NCBI RefSeq assembly: GCF_027484945.1
Contig: NZ_JAIXRZ010000013.1
Coordinates: forward strand, 1-64,000
DNA: 64,000 nucleotides
Direction: 5' to 3'
From: Flavobacterium sp.
Lineage (GTDB): Bacteria; Bacteroidota; Bacteroidia; Flavobacteriales; Flavobacteriaceae
Positions 48,475 to 56,472 of the stretch are shown here, in pieces. The notes under the pieces were generated by a model. That model was given only the letters and a program-made list of their open reading frames with translations, was not told where the DNA came from and did not search any database. The stretch's first letter is position 1; each line of letters starts with the position of its first letter. A program made the position numbers and the translations under genes.

Positions 48475-48600
48475 ATACTTGGGACGCTTCCGTCGTGCCT
48501 CCGTACCGGGCTTTTCGCAGTACACGCCTGCCTAGCGGCAACGGCGGGGTACTTAGCTGCAATCCCTAGCGCAACACCTTGCAAATATAACGCAAAGTTT
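48475..48600. repeat. GC-rich intergenic segment upstream of lepA
   Basis: GC-rich stretch (GCTTCCGTCGTGCCTCCGTA and CGCCTGCCTAGCGGCAACGG) within the 340-bp lepA-dusB gap. TGCCTAGCGGCA is near-palindromic, and GTACCGGGCTTTTCGCAGTAC has complementary ends. No ORF or known RNA recognised. It looks like a second intergenic repeat type. Confidence 0.4.
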
Positions 48601-48730
48601 AGAATATCGCGTGTATTGCGTCGGTTTAGCTAGGGATATTTTTGCGCTTAATTTTAAGTTTTAGCAGTTGATTTACAATGGGTTAACTTCTTTTCGGTTG
48701 ATTTTCACTTTATTAATGCGAGAATAGTTT

Positions 48731-48738
48731 TATTTTTG
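48731..48738 (+). promoter_or_regulatory. -7 box of dusB
   Basis: TATTTTTG, exact TAnnTTTG match, 20 bp before the dusB ATG. Confidence 0.55.
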
Positions 48739-48758
48739 CCTCCTGAATTGTATTCTTT

Positions 48759-49748
48759 ATGGTCAAAATCGGAAACATTGAACTCCCAGATTTTCCTTTA
48801 CTACTCGCGCCGATGGAGGATGTGAGTGATCCACCGTTTCGCCGATTGTGCAAAACGCATGGTGCCGACCTTATGTATTCCGAATTTATTTCGTCTGAGG
48901 GCCTCATTCGCGATGCGATTAAGAGTCGGATGAAATTGGATATTTTCGATTATGAACGTCCTGTAGGCATTCAAATTTTTGGTGGTGATGAAGAAGCGAT
49001 GGCGCTCAGTGCCAAAATTGTAGAAACGGTTCAACCCGATTTATTGGATATTAATTTTGGGTGTCCAGTAAAAAAAGTAGTTTGCAAAGGTGCCGGTGCC
49101 GGTGTTTTGAAAGATGTTGACTTGATGGTTCGTTTGACAAAAGCGGTTGTAAAAAGTACGCATTTACCCGTAACGGTGAAAACCCGTTTGGGCTGGGATG
49201 AAAATTCGATCAATATCGATGAAGTAGCCGAACGGTTGCAAGATGTGGGGATACATGCCTTAACGGTTCATGGCAGAACCCGCGCCCAAATGTATAAAGG
49301 TCACTCGGATTGGTCGCATATTGCGCGCGTCAAAAACAATCCGAGAATTCATATACCCATATTTGGAAACGGCGATATTGATTCTCCTGAAAAAGCGCTG
49401 GAGTACAAGAATAAATATGGTTTAGACGGAATAATGATTGGCCGCGCGGCGATTGGTTATCCTTGGATTTTTAATGAAATCAAACAGTATTTCGCTACAG
49501 GTCAACACTTGCCAACACCCACAATTACAGATCGTATAGAAGCAGCGCGCAATCATTTGTTATGGTCGATGGAATGGAAAGGAGAACGTTTAGGAATAGT
49601 GGAAATGCGCCGTCATTATACCAATTATTTTAAGGGGATTCCCAACTTCAAAGAATACAAAACCCGATTGGTGACAACCGATGGCCGTGATGATTTGTTA
49701 CGCGTGTTTGAAGATATAGCGACCCATTTTATGGGTTTGGTGATTTAG
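48759..49748 (+). CDS. dusB: tRNA-dihydrouridine synthase B
   Basis: FMN enzyme reducing uridines in the tRNA D-loop. 329 residues with APMEDVSDPPFRRL at the N-terminus, the catalytic Cys in NFGCPVKKVVCKGAGAG, VKTRLGWDE, HGRTRAQMYKG and the FMN phosphate site GNGDIDSPEKA. The C-terminal helical domain is present. Its stop overlaps the convergent permease stop by 4 bp. Confidence 0.94.
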   Translation: MVKIGNIELPDFPLLLAPMEDVSDPPFRRLCKTHGADLMYSEFISSEGLIRDAIKSRMKLDIFDYERPVGIQIFGGDEEAMALSAKIVETVQPDLLDINFGCPVKKVVCKGAGAGVLKDVDLMVRLTKAVVKSTHLPVTVKTRLGWDENSINIDEVAERLQDVGIHALTVHGRTRAQMYKGHSDWSHIARVKNNPRIHIPIFGNGDIDSPEKALEYKNKYGLDGIMIGRAAIGYPWIFNEIKQYFATGQHLPTPTITDRIEAARNHLLWSMEWKGERLGIVEMRRHYTNYFKGIPNFKEYKTRLVTTDGRDDLLRVFEDIATHFMGLVI

Positions 49749-50944
49749 TCCATTATCTTTTTTGAAACCCGGCTGCTCGCAATCCAACTCGAGATAAAAC
49801 CAAGAGTTACCACAGTCCCAAAAACTAAAACCAAGTTTTCCCAGTGAAATTCGATCGGATAGGCAAGCGATGGTGTAATCATTATAAGTTGAAACTTTTG
49901 TTGAAGAAGAACCAAAATTGAACCCAATCCGAGTCCTAATATCCCGCCCAAAACACTCAGTATTGTTCCTTGAAGCAAGAAAATACGCCGAAGTTCTTTT
50001 ATTTCCACACCTAGATTATAGAGGGTTTTTAAATTTCCTTTTTTGTCCAACACCATCATGATTAAAGCACCGGCCAAACTAAACAACGCCATGATAATCA
50101 CTAAGGTAAAAATTAAATAAACAGCAATATTTTCAGAGTTTAACATCTTGTATAACGTCTCGTTAAGCTGGGCCCGGTTTTTTACCAAAGCGGTTGGAAA
50201 AATCGATTCAATTTGTGTCATGACCGCTTTTTCATTCGCATTTGGTTTGAGTTTAATTTCCAAACTAGAAACCTGATTTGGCTTTAATTGCAACAACTCT
50301 TGGGTTAATCGTAAGTCTGCAAAAACATATTTAGAGTCCAATTCTTCATTAATTGCATAAATTCCAACAGGAAATAGAATTAAGGTATTGAAAGCGTCTT
50401 CTGGATTTAAACTCAAGTCACCACGACCCGGTTTTGGAACATATACCTCAAAGGGATTGTTGTAATCCATAAGTCCTAATGAAAGTTTTTCAGAAAGTCC
50501 ATAGCCAATTACAACCTGCGTAGAATTTGGGCTCAACCACTGCCCGTTAAACAACTTTTCAGAAGCATTAGATACTTTTGAAAATTGATTATCGACTCCC
50601 TTTAAATAAGAAAATTGGGTTTTTCCATCAAAAAGAAACATCACCCTTTTCTCTACTACTTTGCTGAAATGATCCAAACCTTCTACTTGTTGAAGTTGTT
50701 GGATTTGCGCTGGAAGTAGGGTAAAATATTCTCCTTTTTTAGCAAATAATTTAAGGTCGGGGTCCAATTCATTAGAAAATGAGAGGCTGAAGGTGCGCAA
50801 TCCACTAAAAACCGATAAAACTACAAAAAGAGCCATTGCGCCTACAATAATACTTAAGGAGGCAATACCCGTAATGATATTTATTGAGGTGTTTTTGCTC
50901 AATGAAAATAAATAGCGACGGGCAATGTAGAGCGAAATATTCAC
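49745..50944 (-). CDS. LolC/E-like ABC transporter permease (FtsX family)
   Basis: 399-residue permease of the MacB/FtsX type with four membrane segments: ~23-46 (INIITGIASLSIIVGAMALF), then three C-terminal segments around 275-300, 322-345 and 368-390, separated by a large periplasmic domain. Lol-type proteins release lipoproteins from the inner membrane; no ATPase gene is adjacent, so the partner is elsewhere. The start is GTG at 50944, abutting the rbfA stop, so it is translated in an operon with rbfA. Confidence 0.85.
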   Translation of the reverse strand: MNISLYIARRYLFSLSKNTSINIITGIASLSIIVGAMALFVVLSVFSGLRTFSLSFSNELDPDLKLFAKKGEYFTLLPAQIQQLQQVEGLDHFSKVVEKRVMFLFDGKTQFSYLKGVDNQFSKVSNASEKLFNGQWLSPNSTQVVIGYGLSEKLSLGLMDYNNPFEVYVPKPGRGDLSLNPEDAFNTLILFPVGIYAINEELDSKYVFADLRLTQELLQLKPNQVSSLEIKLKPNANEKAVMTQIESIFPTALVKNRAQLNETLYKMLNSENIAVYLIFTLVIIMALFSLAGALIMMVLDKKGNLKTLYNLGVEIKELRRIFLLQGTILSVLGGILGLGLGSILVLLQQKFQLIMITPSLAYPIEFHWENLVLVFGTVVTLGFISSWIASSRVSKKIMD

Positions 50945-51337
50945 TTACGATTTTTTGCGTTTAGCTAATAATTCACGATTTTCAATAGGATTTTCTTGAC
51001 CAGAAAGCGCGCGGTCAATTTGCTCAATGTATTCTAATGAGTCGTCAATATAGAAAATTAAATTGGGCACTTTTCGCAATTGTAGTTTAACCCGTTGGGA
51101 TAAATCGTGCTTGATTAAAGGGGTGTTAGAACGAATAGCAGTTAATAATTCAGGGCCTTTTTCAGCCGGGAAAACACTTAAAAATACTTTAGCAATAGAA
51201 AGATCTGTAGTGACATTAACTTTAGAAACAGAGATGATTAAGTTGGCAATTCCGTTTTTACGCACTTCGCCTTGTAAGATGTCGACTAAATCTTTTTGCA
51301 GTACACTCCCTATTTTTTTCTGTCTATTTGATTCCAT
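50945..51337 (-). CDS. rbfA: 30S ribosome-binding factor A
   Basis: Assists late 16S rRNA 5'-end maturation. 130 residues from the ATG at 51337 (MESNRQKKIGSVLQKDLVDI); the track adds 23 upstream residues. KH-like fold with DLSIAKVFLSVFPAEKG and the hallmark RKVPNLIFYIDDSLEY. First gene of the rbfA-permease operon, divergent from the epimerase gene. Confidence 0.93.
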   Translation of the reverse strand: MESNRQKKIGSVLQKDLVDILQGEVRKNGIANLIISVSKVNVTTDLSIAKVFLSVFPAEKGPELLTAIRSNTPLIKHDLSQRVKLQLRKVPNLIFYIDDSLEYIEQIDRALSGQENPIENRELLAKRKKS

Positions 51338-51417
51338 TTGACAAAAATACAACTTTAATCGGAATTTGAATTTTTCCCGATTTGATAAAATCCGTATTAT
51401 ACCCATTAGCTATTTTC

Positions 51418-51425
51418 TATCTTTG
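51418..51425 (+). promoter_or_regulatory. -7 box of the epimerase gene
   Basis: TATCTTTG, exact match, 16 bp before the ATG. Confidence 0.55.
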
Positions 51426-51441
51426 TGGTAAATGAAATGGT

Positions 51442-51843
51442 ATGAGAAAAATAGAACATATTGGAATTGCTGTGAAATCACTTAGTACATCAAATGCTTT
51501 GTTTGAAAAACTATTGGGCGTCCCAGCCTATAAAGAAGAAGAAGTAGAAAGTGAGGGTGTGAAAACTTCTTTTTTTATGAATGGACCCAATAAAATTGAG
51601 TTGTTAGAATCCACTCGTGAAGACAGTCCGATTGCCAAGTTTATTCAGAAAAAAGGTGAAGGGATTCATCATATTGCTTTTGACGTGGCCAACATTTATG
51701 AAGAGATAGAACGGTTAAAAGGCGAGGGTTTTATAATATTGAATGAGCAGCCCAAGCTGGGTGCTGACAATAAATTAGTTGTTTTTTTGCATCCTAAATC
51801 GACCAATGGCGTATTGATCGAGCTGTGTCAAGAAGCGGAATAA
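51442..51843 (+). CDS. mce: Methylmalonyl-CoA epimerase
   Basis: VOC-fold metalloenzyme interconverting (R)- and (S)-methylmalonyl-CoA in propionate metabolism. 133 residues. Metal ligands visible as His in KIEHIGIAVKSL-like N-terminus (RKIEHIGIA), His in GIHHIAFDVANI and Glu in VLIELCQEAE. Last gene before the tRNA that marks the edge of the accessory region. Confidence 0.9.
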   Translation: MRKIEHIGIAVKSLSTSNALFEKLLGVPAYKEEEVESEGVKTSFFMNGPNKIELLESTREDSPIAKFIQKKGEGIHHIAFDVANIYEEIERLKGEGFIILNEQPKLGADNKLVVFLHPKSTNGVLIELCQEAE

Positions 51844-51968
51844 TCGTAAAAAGTTATCTCTTGAATCGTTTGCAGAATCGCAGAAATAGTTTTAATATTG
51901 CATCCGCTACAAAAGCCTTGGCTTTATTCACAAAACACAATTATTAATTGAAGTTAGTGAAGTAGATG

Positions 51969-52045
51969 GGTCCTATAGCTCAGTTGGTTAGAGCACCTGA
52001 CTCATAATCAGGTGGTCCTTGGTTCGAGCCCAAGTGGGACCACCA
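51969..52045 (+). tRNA. tRNA with CAU anticodon (Met or Ile2)
   Basis: Acceptor GGTCCTA/TGGGACC (one G-U), D-arm AGCTCAGTTGGTTAGAGC, anticodon stem CCTGA/TCAGG with loop CTCATAA, T-arm CTTGG-TTCGAGC-CCAAG, and an encoded CCA. 77 nt. CAU can be elongator Met or lysidine-modified Ile; I cannot decide by eye. It marks the left edge of the accessory region. Confidence 0.95.
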
Positions 52046-52049
52046 CAAA

Positions 52050-52082
52050 ACCCTTGTAAGTATCAGTATTTACAAGGGTTTC
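52050..52082 (+). terminator. Terminator downstream of the tRNA
   Basis: AAACCCTTGTAA/TTTACAAGGGTTT near-perfect hairpin, 5 bp after the CCA. A second hairpin, AAAAAGTTGAGCA/TGCTCAACTTTTT, preceded by a tandem AAAAAGTTGAGC, follows at about 52090-52133 and may be part of the attachment region. Confidence 0.75.
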
Positions 52083-52194
52083 TTATTAAAAAGTTGAGCA
52101 AAAAGTTGAGCAAAACATCGTGCTCAACTTTTTTAAACTCCAATATTTATAGTGTTTTTTGATTATGTGAGATATTTATTTTTAAAGATATCTT

Positions 52195-52413
52195 ATGAAA
52201 AATCCTAAAACTTCAACCCTAGTGTTCAAAATTCATTTAGAAGATTTTGAAAACAATGAACAATTTACAGACGCTTTGATTTATGCTATTGAAACAACTT
52301 TAAAGTTGAATGACGATAAAAGTTTTGTATGTTCAATGCGAGATAGACCAAATGGCTATTTCCTTGGTTTAAATAAAAAAATAAGAATTGAAATCCGGAA
52401 TTGTGATTGTTAA
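52195..52413 (+). CDS. Hypothetical protein, 72 aa
   Basis: Small ORF (MKNPKTSTLVFKIHLEDFEN...) ending in RIEIRNCDC. I recognise no family, signal or membrane segment. It is the first ORF after the tRNA and is followed by a strong bidirectional terminator, supporting its reality. Likely cargo or a maintenance gene of the element. Confidence 0.5.
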   Translation: MKNPKTSTLVFKIHLEDFENNEQFTDALIYAIETTLKLNDDKSFVCSMRDRPNGYFLGLNKKIRIEIRNCDC

Positions 52414-52415
52414 AT

Positions 52416-52462
52416 AAATAACCCCCAATATAAGTCTATAAGCTTATACTGGGGGTTATTTA
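52416..52462. terminator. Bidirectional terminator
   Basis: AATAACCCCCA..TATAAG and CTTATA.TGGGGGTTATT pair over about 18 bp, between the convergent 72-aa and 109-aa genes. Confidence 0.8.
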
Positions 52463-52478
52463 TTTTGAATAGTATTTA

Positions 52479-52808
52479 TCAGAATACCACCTCAACTTTA
52501 AGTTTTTTAGAGATGCGTTGAATAGCTGAATTAAACCCTTTAATATCTTTATTGGTTACAACATAAATATCATTAAGGGGTTTGTATAACTTCTGTTTTA
52601 GTACTGATTCAGGTAATTCATTATAATCTAAACAGATTGTTCTTCCCAATGCTATTGAAGCATCTTTTTTAGTTGCAAACTCCCCGTGTTTGCCCTCAAG
52701 GACATCTTTAACCAAGTCATAGTATGCCATTGCGTATGATTTGTTGTTGTACTTTGTTTTGTTGAATTCAAATTGTGAATCAGGGAATAATGTTTTGAAA
52801 GTTGTCAT
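52479..52808 (-). CDS. Hypothetical protein, 109 aa
   Basis: Soluble protein (MTTFKTLFPDSQFEFNKTKY...) of no recognised family; mixed alpha/beta composition and basic. On the minus strand a -7 box TATTTTTG lies at 52874-52881, giving a leader of about 60 nt with the palindrome GGTGGCCACC. Upstream, TGTACTGCATAA (52898-52909) and TGTACAGCATTA (52935-52946) are near-identical direct repeats that could be operators. Confidence 0.6.
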   Translation of the reverse strand: MTTFKTLFPDSQFEFNKTKYNNKSYAMAYYDLVKDVLEGKHGEFATKKDASIALGRTICLDYNELPESVLKQKLYKPLNDIYVVTNKDIKGFNSAIQRISKKLKVEVVF

Positions 52809-53040
52809 AATAATTAATTTTTAAATTGTTCTTTAAATTGTTTTTTGAATGGGTGGCCACCTGAATTCTTTGACAAAAATATAGAGACTAATTTTGCTGT
52901 ACTGCATAAAATAAATTTTTTTATTTGGAAAGTTTGTACAGCATTATAATAAAGTTAAATGAAGATAATTTAAGTAAATCAACCTCTCGCTAGGTGGCTT
53001 GAGGTTATTAAATAATTTATTAAAATTATAATTAATAAAA

Positions 53041-53208
53041 GGAAGTTCTATAATCTCCTCTTTCGCTCTGGGCTGGGCTCCTTACTGTTTGTAAGGACAT
53101 CCAATAATTAAATTGAATGTGGTTGCTCAACTGATTTCTCAGCCCAACAGAGTTTTTGCGGTATGACCCGACCTTCTTTATCCAGAACCGTTCAAGAAGG
53201 ATTTTTTT
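53041..53208 (+). ncRNA. Structured ~170-nt RNA with intrinsic terminator
   Basis: Gene-free and GC-richer than its surroundings. CTCT-GGGCTG (53066-53075) pairs with CAGCCC-aac-AGAG (53140-53152), enclosing hairpin CCTTAC/GTAAGG (53080-53096) and hairpin ACATCCAAT/ATTGAATGT (53097-53120, one mismatch). It ends with CCTTCTT/AAGAAGG (53172-53200) and ATTTTTTT, a clean plus-strand terminator. A further hairpin, AACCTC/GAGGTT, lies just upstream (52981-53005). The 68-aa minus ORF here is a shadow. Not recognised as a known family. Confidence 0.6.
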
Positions 53209-53415
53209 AAATAATAGAAACATCTTCCCCCACTTCATATCCTCTTCTTCTCGTGGTGGGGTTTGCCAGTTGATTTAATTTCAACTCATATATTCTATAC
53301 TATAATAAATATAGTAATATTTCAAAAAGTCATCATTTAGGGTGATTTTTTTCAAAAAAAAGTTTAGAAAATAATTAAAGAACCAAATGGTTTATATTAG
53401 CTATAATTTTTTTTA

Positions 53416-54966
53416 TTATAATTCCGCAACAGGCTTACCGTCCATTGTTAATTTTACCAAATCTCCAATAAATTTAGCGAATGGTTCTATATCTTGTTTG
53501 ACGCTAGCCATTTCAAGGGAATTCATATATTCATCTCTTTTTTGAACAGGTATTACCATCCATTTATAACCTCCCGATGCTAATAATGTATTCATTAAGA
53601 ATCTGCCCATCCTACCATTTCCATCCATATAAGGGTGAATATAAACAAATATGAAATGTCCTAAAACTGCTCTTACAGATGCTTCAGGTTCTTCGGCTAT
53701 TAATTCAAATAAAATTGGCATTACGTCTCTTACAGCATCCACATTTACTGGTACGTGTTGTGATTGTCCAATATAAACTTGATGTCTTCTGTATCCTGCT
53801 AAATCAGAAGGTTTTAAAATACCTGAAGTTACACTTGGCGAAAATAATTCTCTAAACCAATCACTATGTTCTTCAGAAAGTATCTTACCTAAATCACCGC
53901 CATCAATAATTTTTTCAATACTATTTTTTACACTATTAAAAGCAAGCCAATAACCTCTTGCAGCCATAGCGTCTCTATGTTTTTTATCTTCTTCATTATC
54001 ACCTAAATTCCATTTGCCACTTTTGACTTTTTCAATTAGTTCCGGAGTGACTTTATATTTTTCAATTGATAAAGAGTGGTACGCATCGGTTACGTAGATA
54101 TCGTCAATATTTTTTAGAAAAGTCGCTTTGTCTATCAAATTAATATTTAATGGCTTTGGGAAAGCTTTAATTACTTCATCTCGCATTTCAACCCACATTA
54201 AACGGATTCTATTGCAATATGGGGAACGTTCTCTTGAATATAATGGTATTGCCGTTTTCTGCTCAAATGGGTCTGTTTCTCGCACATCATAACCTGCTGA
54301 CTTCATCGTTTTCAAAATCTCATCTGCTATTTTAGAATTTCCTATATTTCTAAATGCCCCCACTATTCTTCCGGCTTTCAAACTATGCCCGCCATCTAAT
54401 AATAATCCTAAAATTTCAGAAGCATCATTTATCATACTTAATGCCGTTCTCACATCTATTGGATTACTAACAAAAATTGTTGGAGAACAATAAATAATAG
54501 AGGAAGATAGATTTAATATTCTCAATCCGTTTTTAACCTCTACACCTTCTAATTCTGATAGTGGCGATTTCATACAGAATAACGAAGTATTGAATAATAA
54601 AGAAGTGTTGTTATTTTTACCCTTAACTGACCGCACTATCATCTGATTTGGAACTACCTCGTTACCTGAATGAAGCAACAATGACTGTTCGGCAGAAATA
54701 CAATAATCATCACCGTATCGGTCTTCCAAAAACTTCGAGCAAAACCCCCAATAAGAAGTGAACCAAGAGGTACTATTACCTTTATTTTCTTCAGGATTTA
54801 CCGCAATGTACCAGCCTCTAATAACTTCTCTTATGAAACCATTAGCAATAAGTCGGTCTTTATGAGTTCTACTTAAATCTTCCGATTTAATAGCTACAAT
54901 GCCCTTACTTTGTATTGCTTGGAGAACTTTTAGTGATTCTGCTAGTTTTTCTGCCGGTTTTGCCAT
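53416..54966 (-). CDS. Fic-domain protein with AbiEi-like winged-helix N-terminus
   Basis: 516 residues. The Fic core HPYMDGNGRMGRFLMN (about residue 435) keeps His, acidic loop and Arg, so AMP- or other nucleotidyl-transfer to a target protein is expected. An inhibitory-helix-like SLSIEKYKVTPE (~300) suggests an internal class II antitoxin motif with Lys where Gly/Asn is usual. Residues ~20-60 (GIVAIKSEDLSRTHKDRLIA then NGFIREVIRGWYIA) resemble the winged helix of AbiEi-type antitoxins. Such a fusion could repress its own promoter, which carries four 24-bp iterons. Confidence 0.85.
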   Translation of the reverse strand: MAKPAEKLAESLKVLQAIQSKGIVAIKSEDLSRTHKDRLIANGFIREVIRGWYIAVNPEENKGNSTSWFTSYWGFCSKFLEDRYGDDYCISAEQSLLLHSGNEVVPNQMIVRSVKGKNNNTSLLFNTSLFCMKSPLSELEGVEVKNGLRILNLSSSIIYCSPTIFVSNPIDVRTALSMINDASEILGLLLDGGHSLKAGRIVGAFRNIGNSKIADEILKTMKSAGYDVRETDPFEQKTAIPLYSRERSPYCNRIRLMWVEMRDEVIKAFPKPLNINLIDKATFLKNIDDIYVTDAYHSLSIEKYKVTPELIEKVKSGKWNLGDNEEDKKHRDAMAARGYWLAFNSVKNSIEKIIDGGDLGKILSEEHSDWFRELFSPSVTSGILKPSDLAGYRRHQVYIGQSQHVPVNVDAVRDVMPILFELIAEEPEASVRAVLGHFIFVYIHPYMDGNGRMGRFLMNTLLASGGYKWMVIPVQKRDEYMNSLEMASVKQDIEPFAKFIGDLVKLTMDGKPVAEL

Positions 54967-54968
54967 CG

Positions 54969-55064
54969 TGTATTTGTTATAGTATAGTGCTGTGTGTTTA
55001 TTATAATAAGTCGTCGTGTGTTTATTATAATTTAACGATGTGTGTTTATTATAATTTGATGCAA
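54969..55064. repeat. Four 24-bp iterons at the fic promoter
   Basis: Units at 54969 (degenerate), 54993, 55017 and 55041, the last three sharing TGTGTTTATTATAAT exactly. The array starts 2 bp upstream of the fic ATG, so it overlaps the promoter or leader. The plus-strand shadow ORF shows the 8-codon period as repeated CVYYN. Confidence 0.9.
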
Positions 55065-55149
55065 ATATATGTAAATAATAATAAATGGATGAAAAATAAA
55101 TTCTTTAAATAAAAATCAATAACTAACCTCAAGCTAAAACGCAACAGGT

Positions 55150-55257
55150 TGTCTCAATTTAATTACTGTCTCAAAAAAATATCAAAAACAGGCGCCGACA
55201 TATAGGTTTTCCGCTGTATGTTAGCCTCAACGAAATTCAAAGGATAAAATTGAGACA
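55150..55257. other. res-like recombination or operator site
   Basis: TGTCTCAATTT (55150-55160) and its exact reverse complement AAATTGAGACA (55247-55257) flank a third half-site TGTCTCA (55167) and the inner inverted pair ACATATAG/CTGTATGT (55198-55221), ending 2 bp before the serine recombinase ATG. Resolvase res sites have this arrangement. Confidence 0.6.
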
Positions 55258-55259
55258 TT

Positions 55260-55904
55260 ATGATAAAAGCAGTAATCTATTCCAGAGTGAGTTCTGAAGG
55301 CAATCGTCAGGACACCGAAAGACAAACAAATGAACTTATTGAGTATGCAAACAAAATGGGTTACAAACTCGTTGAGGTATATGAAGAAAAAGTTAGTGGT
55401 TATAAGAAAAATGAAGACCGACCAATATTCTCAAAGATGTTAGAAGAGATTGAAAAGGGTGCAATTGATAAAGTATTAGTATGGGAATTAAGTAGAATTG
55501 GTCGTTCGGTAATTCAGTCCTTGCAGAACATTCAACTATTGACAGATAAAAAAGTATCTATTTACATTAAAAATTTCAACTTGGAAACATTGAACGATGA
55601 TAAAACCCCCAATTCATTATCTATGTTTATGGTTCAGATTTTGTTTAGTGTTGCTAATATGGAAGCACAACTAACTAAAAGCAGGATGGTTTCCGGCTAT
55701 CGTAATCATATTAATAATGGCGGTAAAGTGGGAAGAAAATCAGGTTCTATTGAAACCGAGGAAGAAACAATCCAAAAACATTCGGATGTTTTGAAATTAT
55801 TAAAAAAGAAATTATCAATCCGGCAAATATCCGGGCTAACAAATAAATCAACAAACACCGTCTTGAAAGTGAAATCAACCGCACATAAACTTCAAATGAT
55901 ATGA
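55260..55904 (+). CDS. Serine recombinase (resolvase/invertase type)
   Basis: 214 residues, the size of small Tn3/Hin-type recombinases. Catalytic Ser11 in YSRVSSEGNRQDTERQ; the downstream arginines are in ELSRIGRSVIQSL; the E-helix region is FSVANMEAQLTKSRMVSGY. C-terminal helix-turn-helix SIRQISGLTNKSTNTVLKV. It likely resolves, inverts or moves element DNA at the adjacent res-like site. Its stop overlaps the next ATG (ATGA). Confidence 0.92.
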   Translation: MIKAVIYSRVSSEGNRQDTERQTNELIEYANKMGYKLVEVYEEKVSGYKKNEDRPIFSKMLEEIEKGAIDKVLVWELSRIGRSVIQSLQNIQLLTDKKVSIYIKNFNLETLNDDKTPNSLSMFMVQILFSVANMEAQLTKSRMVSGYRNHINNGGKVGRKSGSIETEEETIQKHSDVLKLLKKKLSIRQISGLTNKSTNTVLKVKSTAHKLQMI

Positions 55905-56248
55905 TTGACCAACCTATATCTATTTCAAAAGTTTATGTCCTATTAAATAAAGTATTGAATACTTTAATAAAAAGAAAGTTTGGTAAACATTATTCCATTC
56001 GATTAAACTCATTAACTTTTATTTCTAACCGAAGTAATGTAAATTATTTTCTAACTTCTTCAGAGAAAATCACTATAAAATCATTAAAACCCATTCATTT
56101 GAATGAACTACTATTGATTAAAGAGTTTTTATTGTTTAATATCAATACTGCATTGTTATGTATAGATACAGTATATTATATTGAAGTTGTGGAGCTTGAC
56201 CTTAAAATAGCAACAACCAATAATTATTTATTTATTAAACAATTTTAA
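55901..56248 (+). CDS. Hypothetical protein, 115 aa
   Basis: Translationally coupled to the recombinase (overlapping ATGA). Basic N-terminus followed by hydrophobic but not clearly membrane-spanning stretches (HLNELLLIKEFLLFN). No family recognised. Coupling suggests a recombinase accessory or directionality role, purely inferred. Confidence 0.5.
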   Translation: MIDQPISISKVYVLLNKVLNTLIKRKFGKHYSIRLNSLTFISNRSNVNYFLTSSEKITIKSLKPIHLNELLLIKEFLLFNINTALLCIDTVYYIEVVELDLKIATTNNYLFIKQF

Positions 56249-56472
56249 TAAAAAAGACTATATTTGAAATAAATAATGCGATACAAACTTTCGCCAATCT
56301 ACCCAATTTTGGGGTGATAAGTCGGACTTTGTCAGGCGTATATACTAGTTGGTTGCTATTTTATCCTAAAAATGACGATTCATCCTAGAAAATCAACATT
56401 TAAGAATAATTTATTTAAAAAGAATATTCAAAATTCAGAAGTTTGAACTTTGTAAACTCTAAAAAATAAAAA

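Noticed and set aside
53032-53238. 68-aa minus-strand ORF in the structured RNA region
   Set aside because: Overlaps well-paired helices and a terminator on the plus strand, has no recognisable motif, and composition fits a non-coding RNA.
54969-55064. CRISPR array at the fic promoter
   Set aside because: The 24-bp units are directly adjacent, with short degenerate tails and no spacer-length unique sequence; no cas genes.
54915-55112. 65-aa plus-strand ORF with repeated CVYYN
   Set aside because: It is the translation of the fic promoter iterons, antisense to the fic 5' end.
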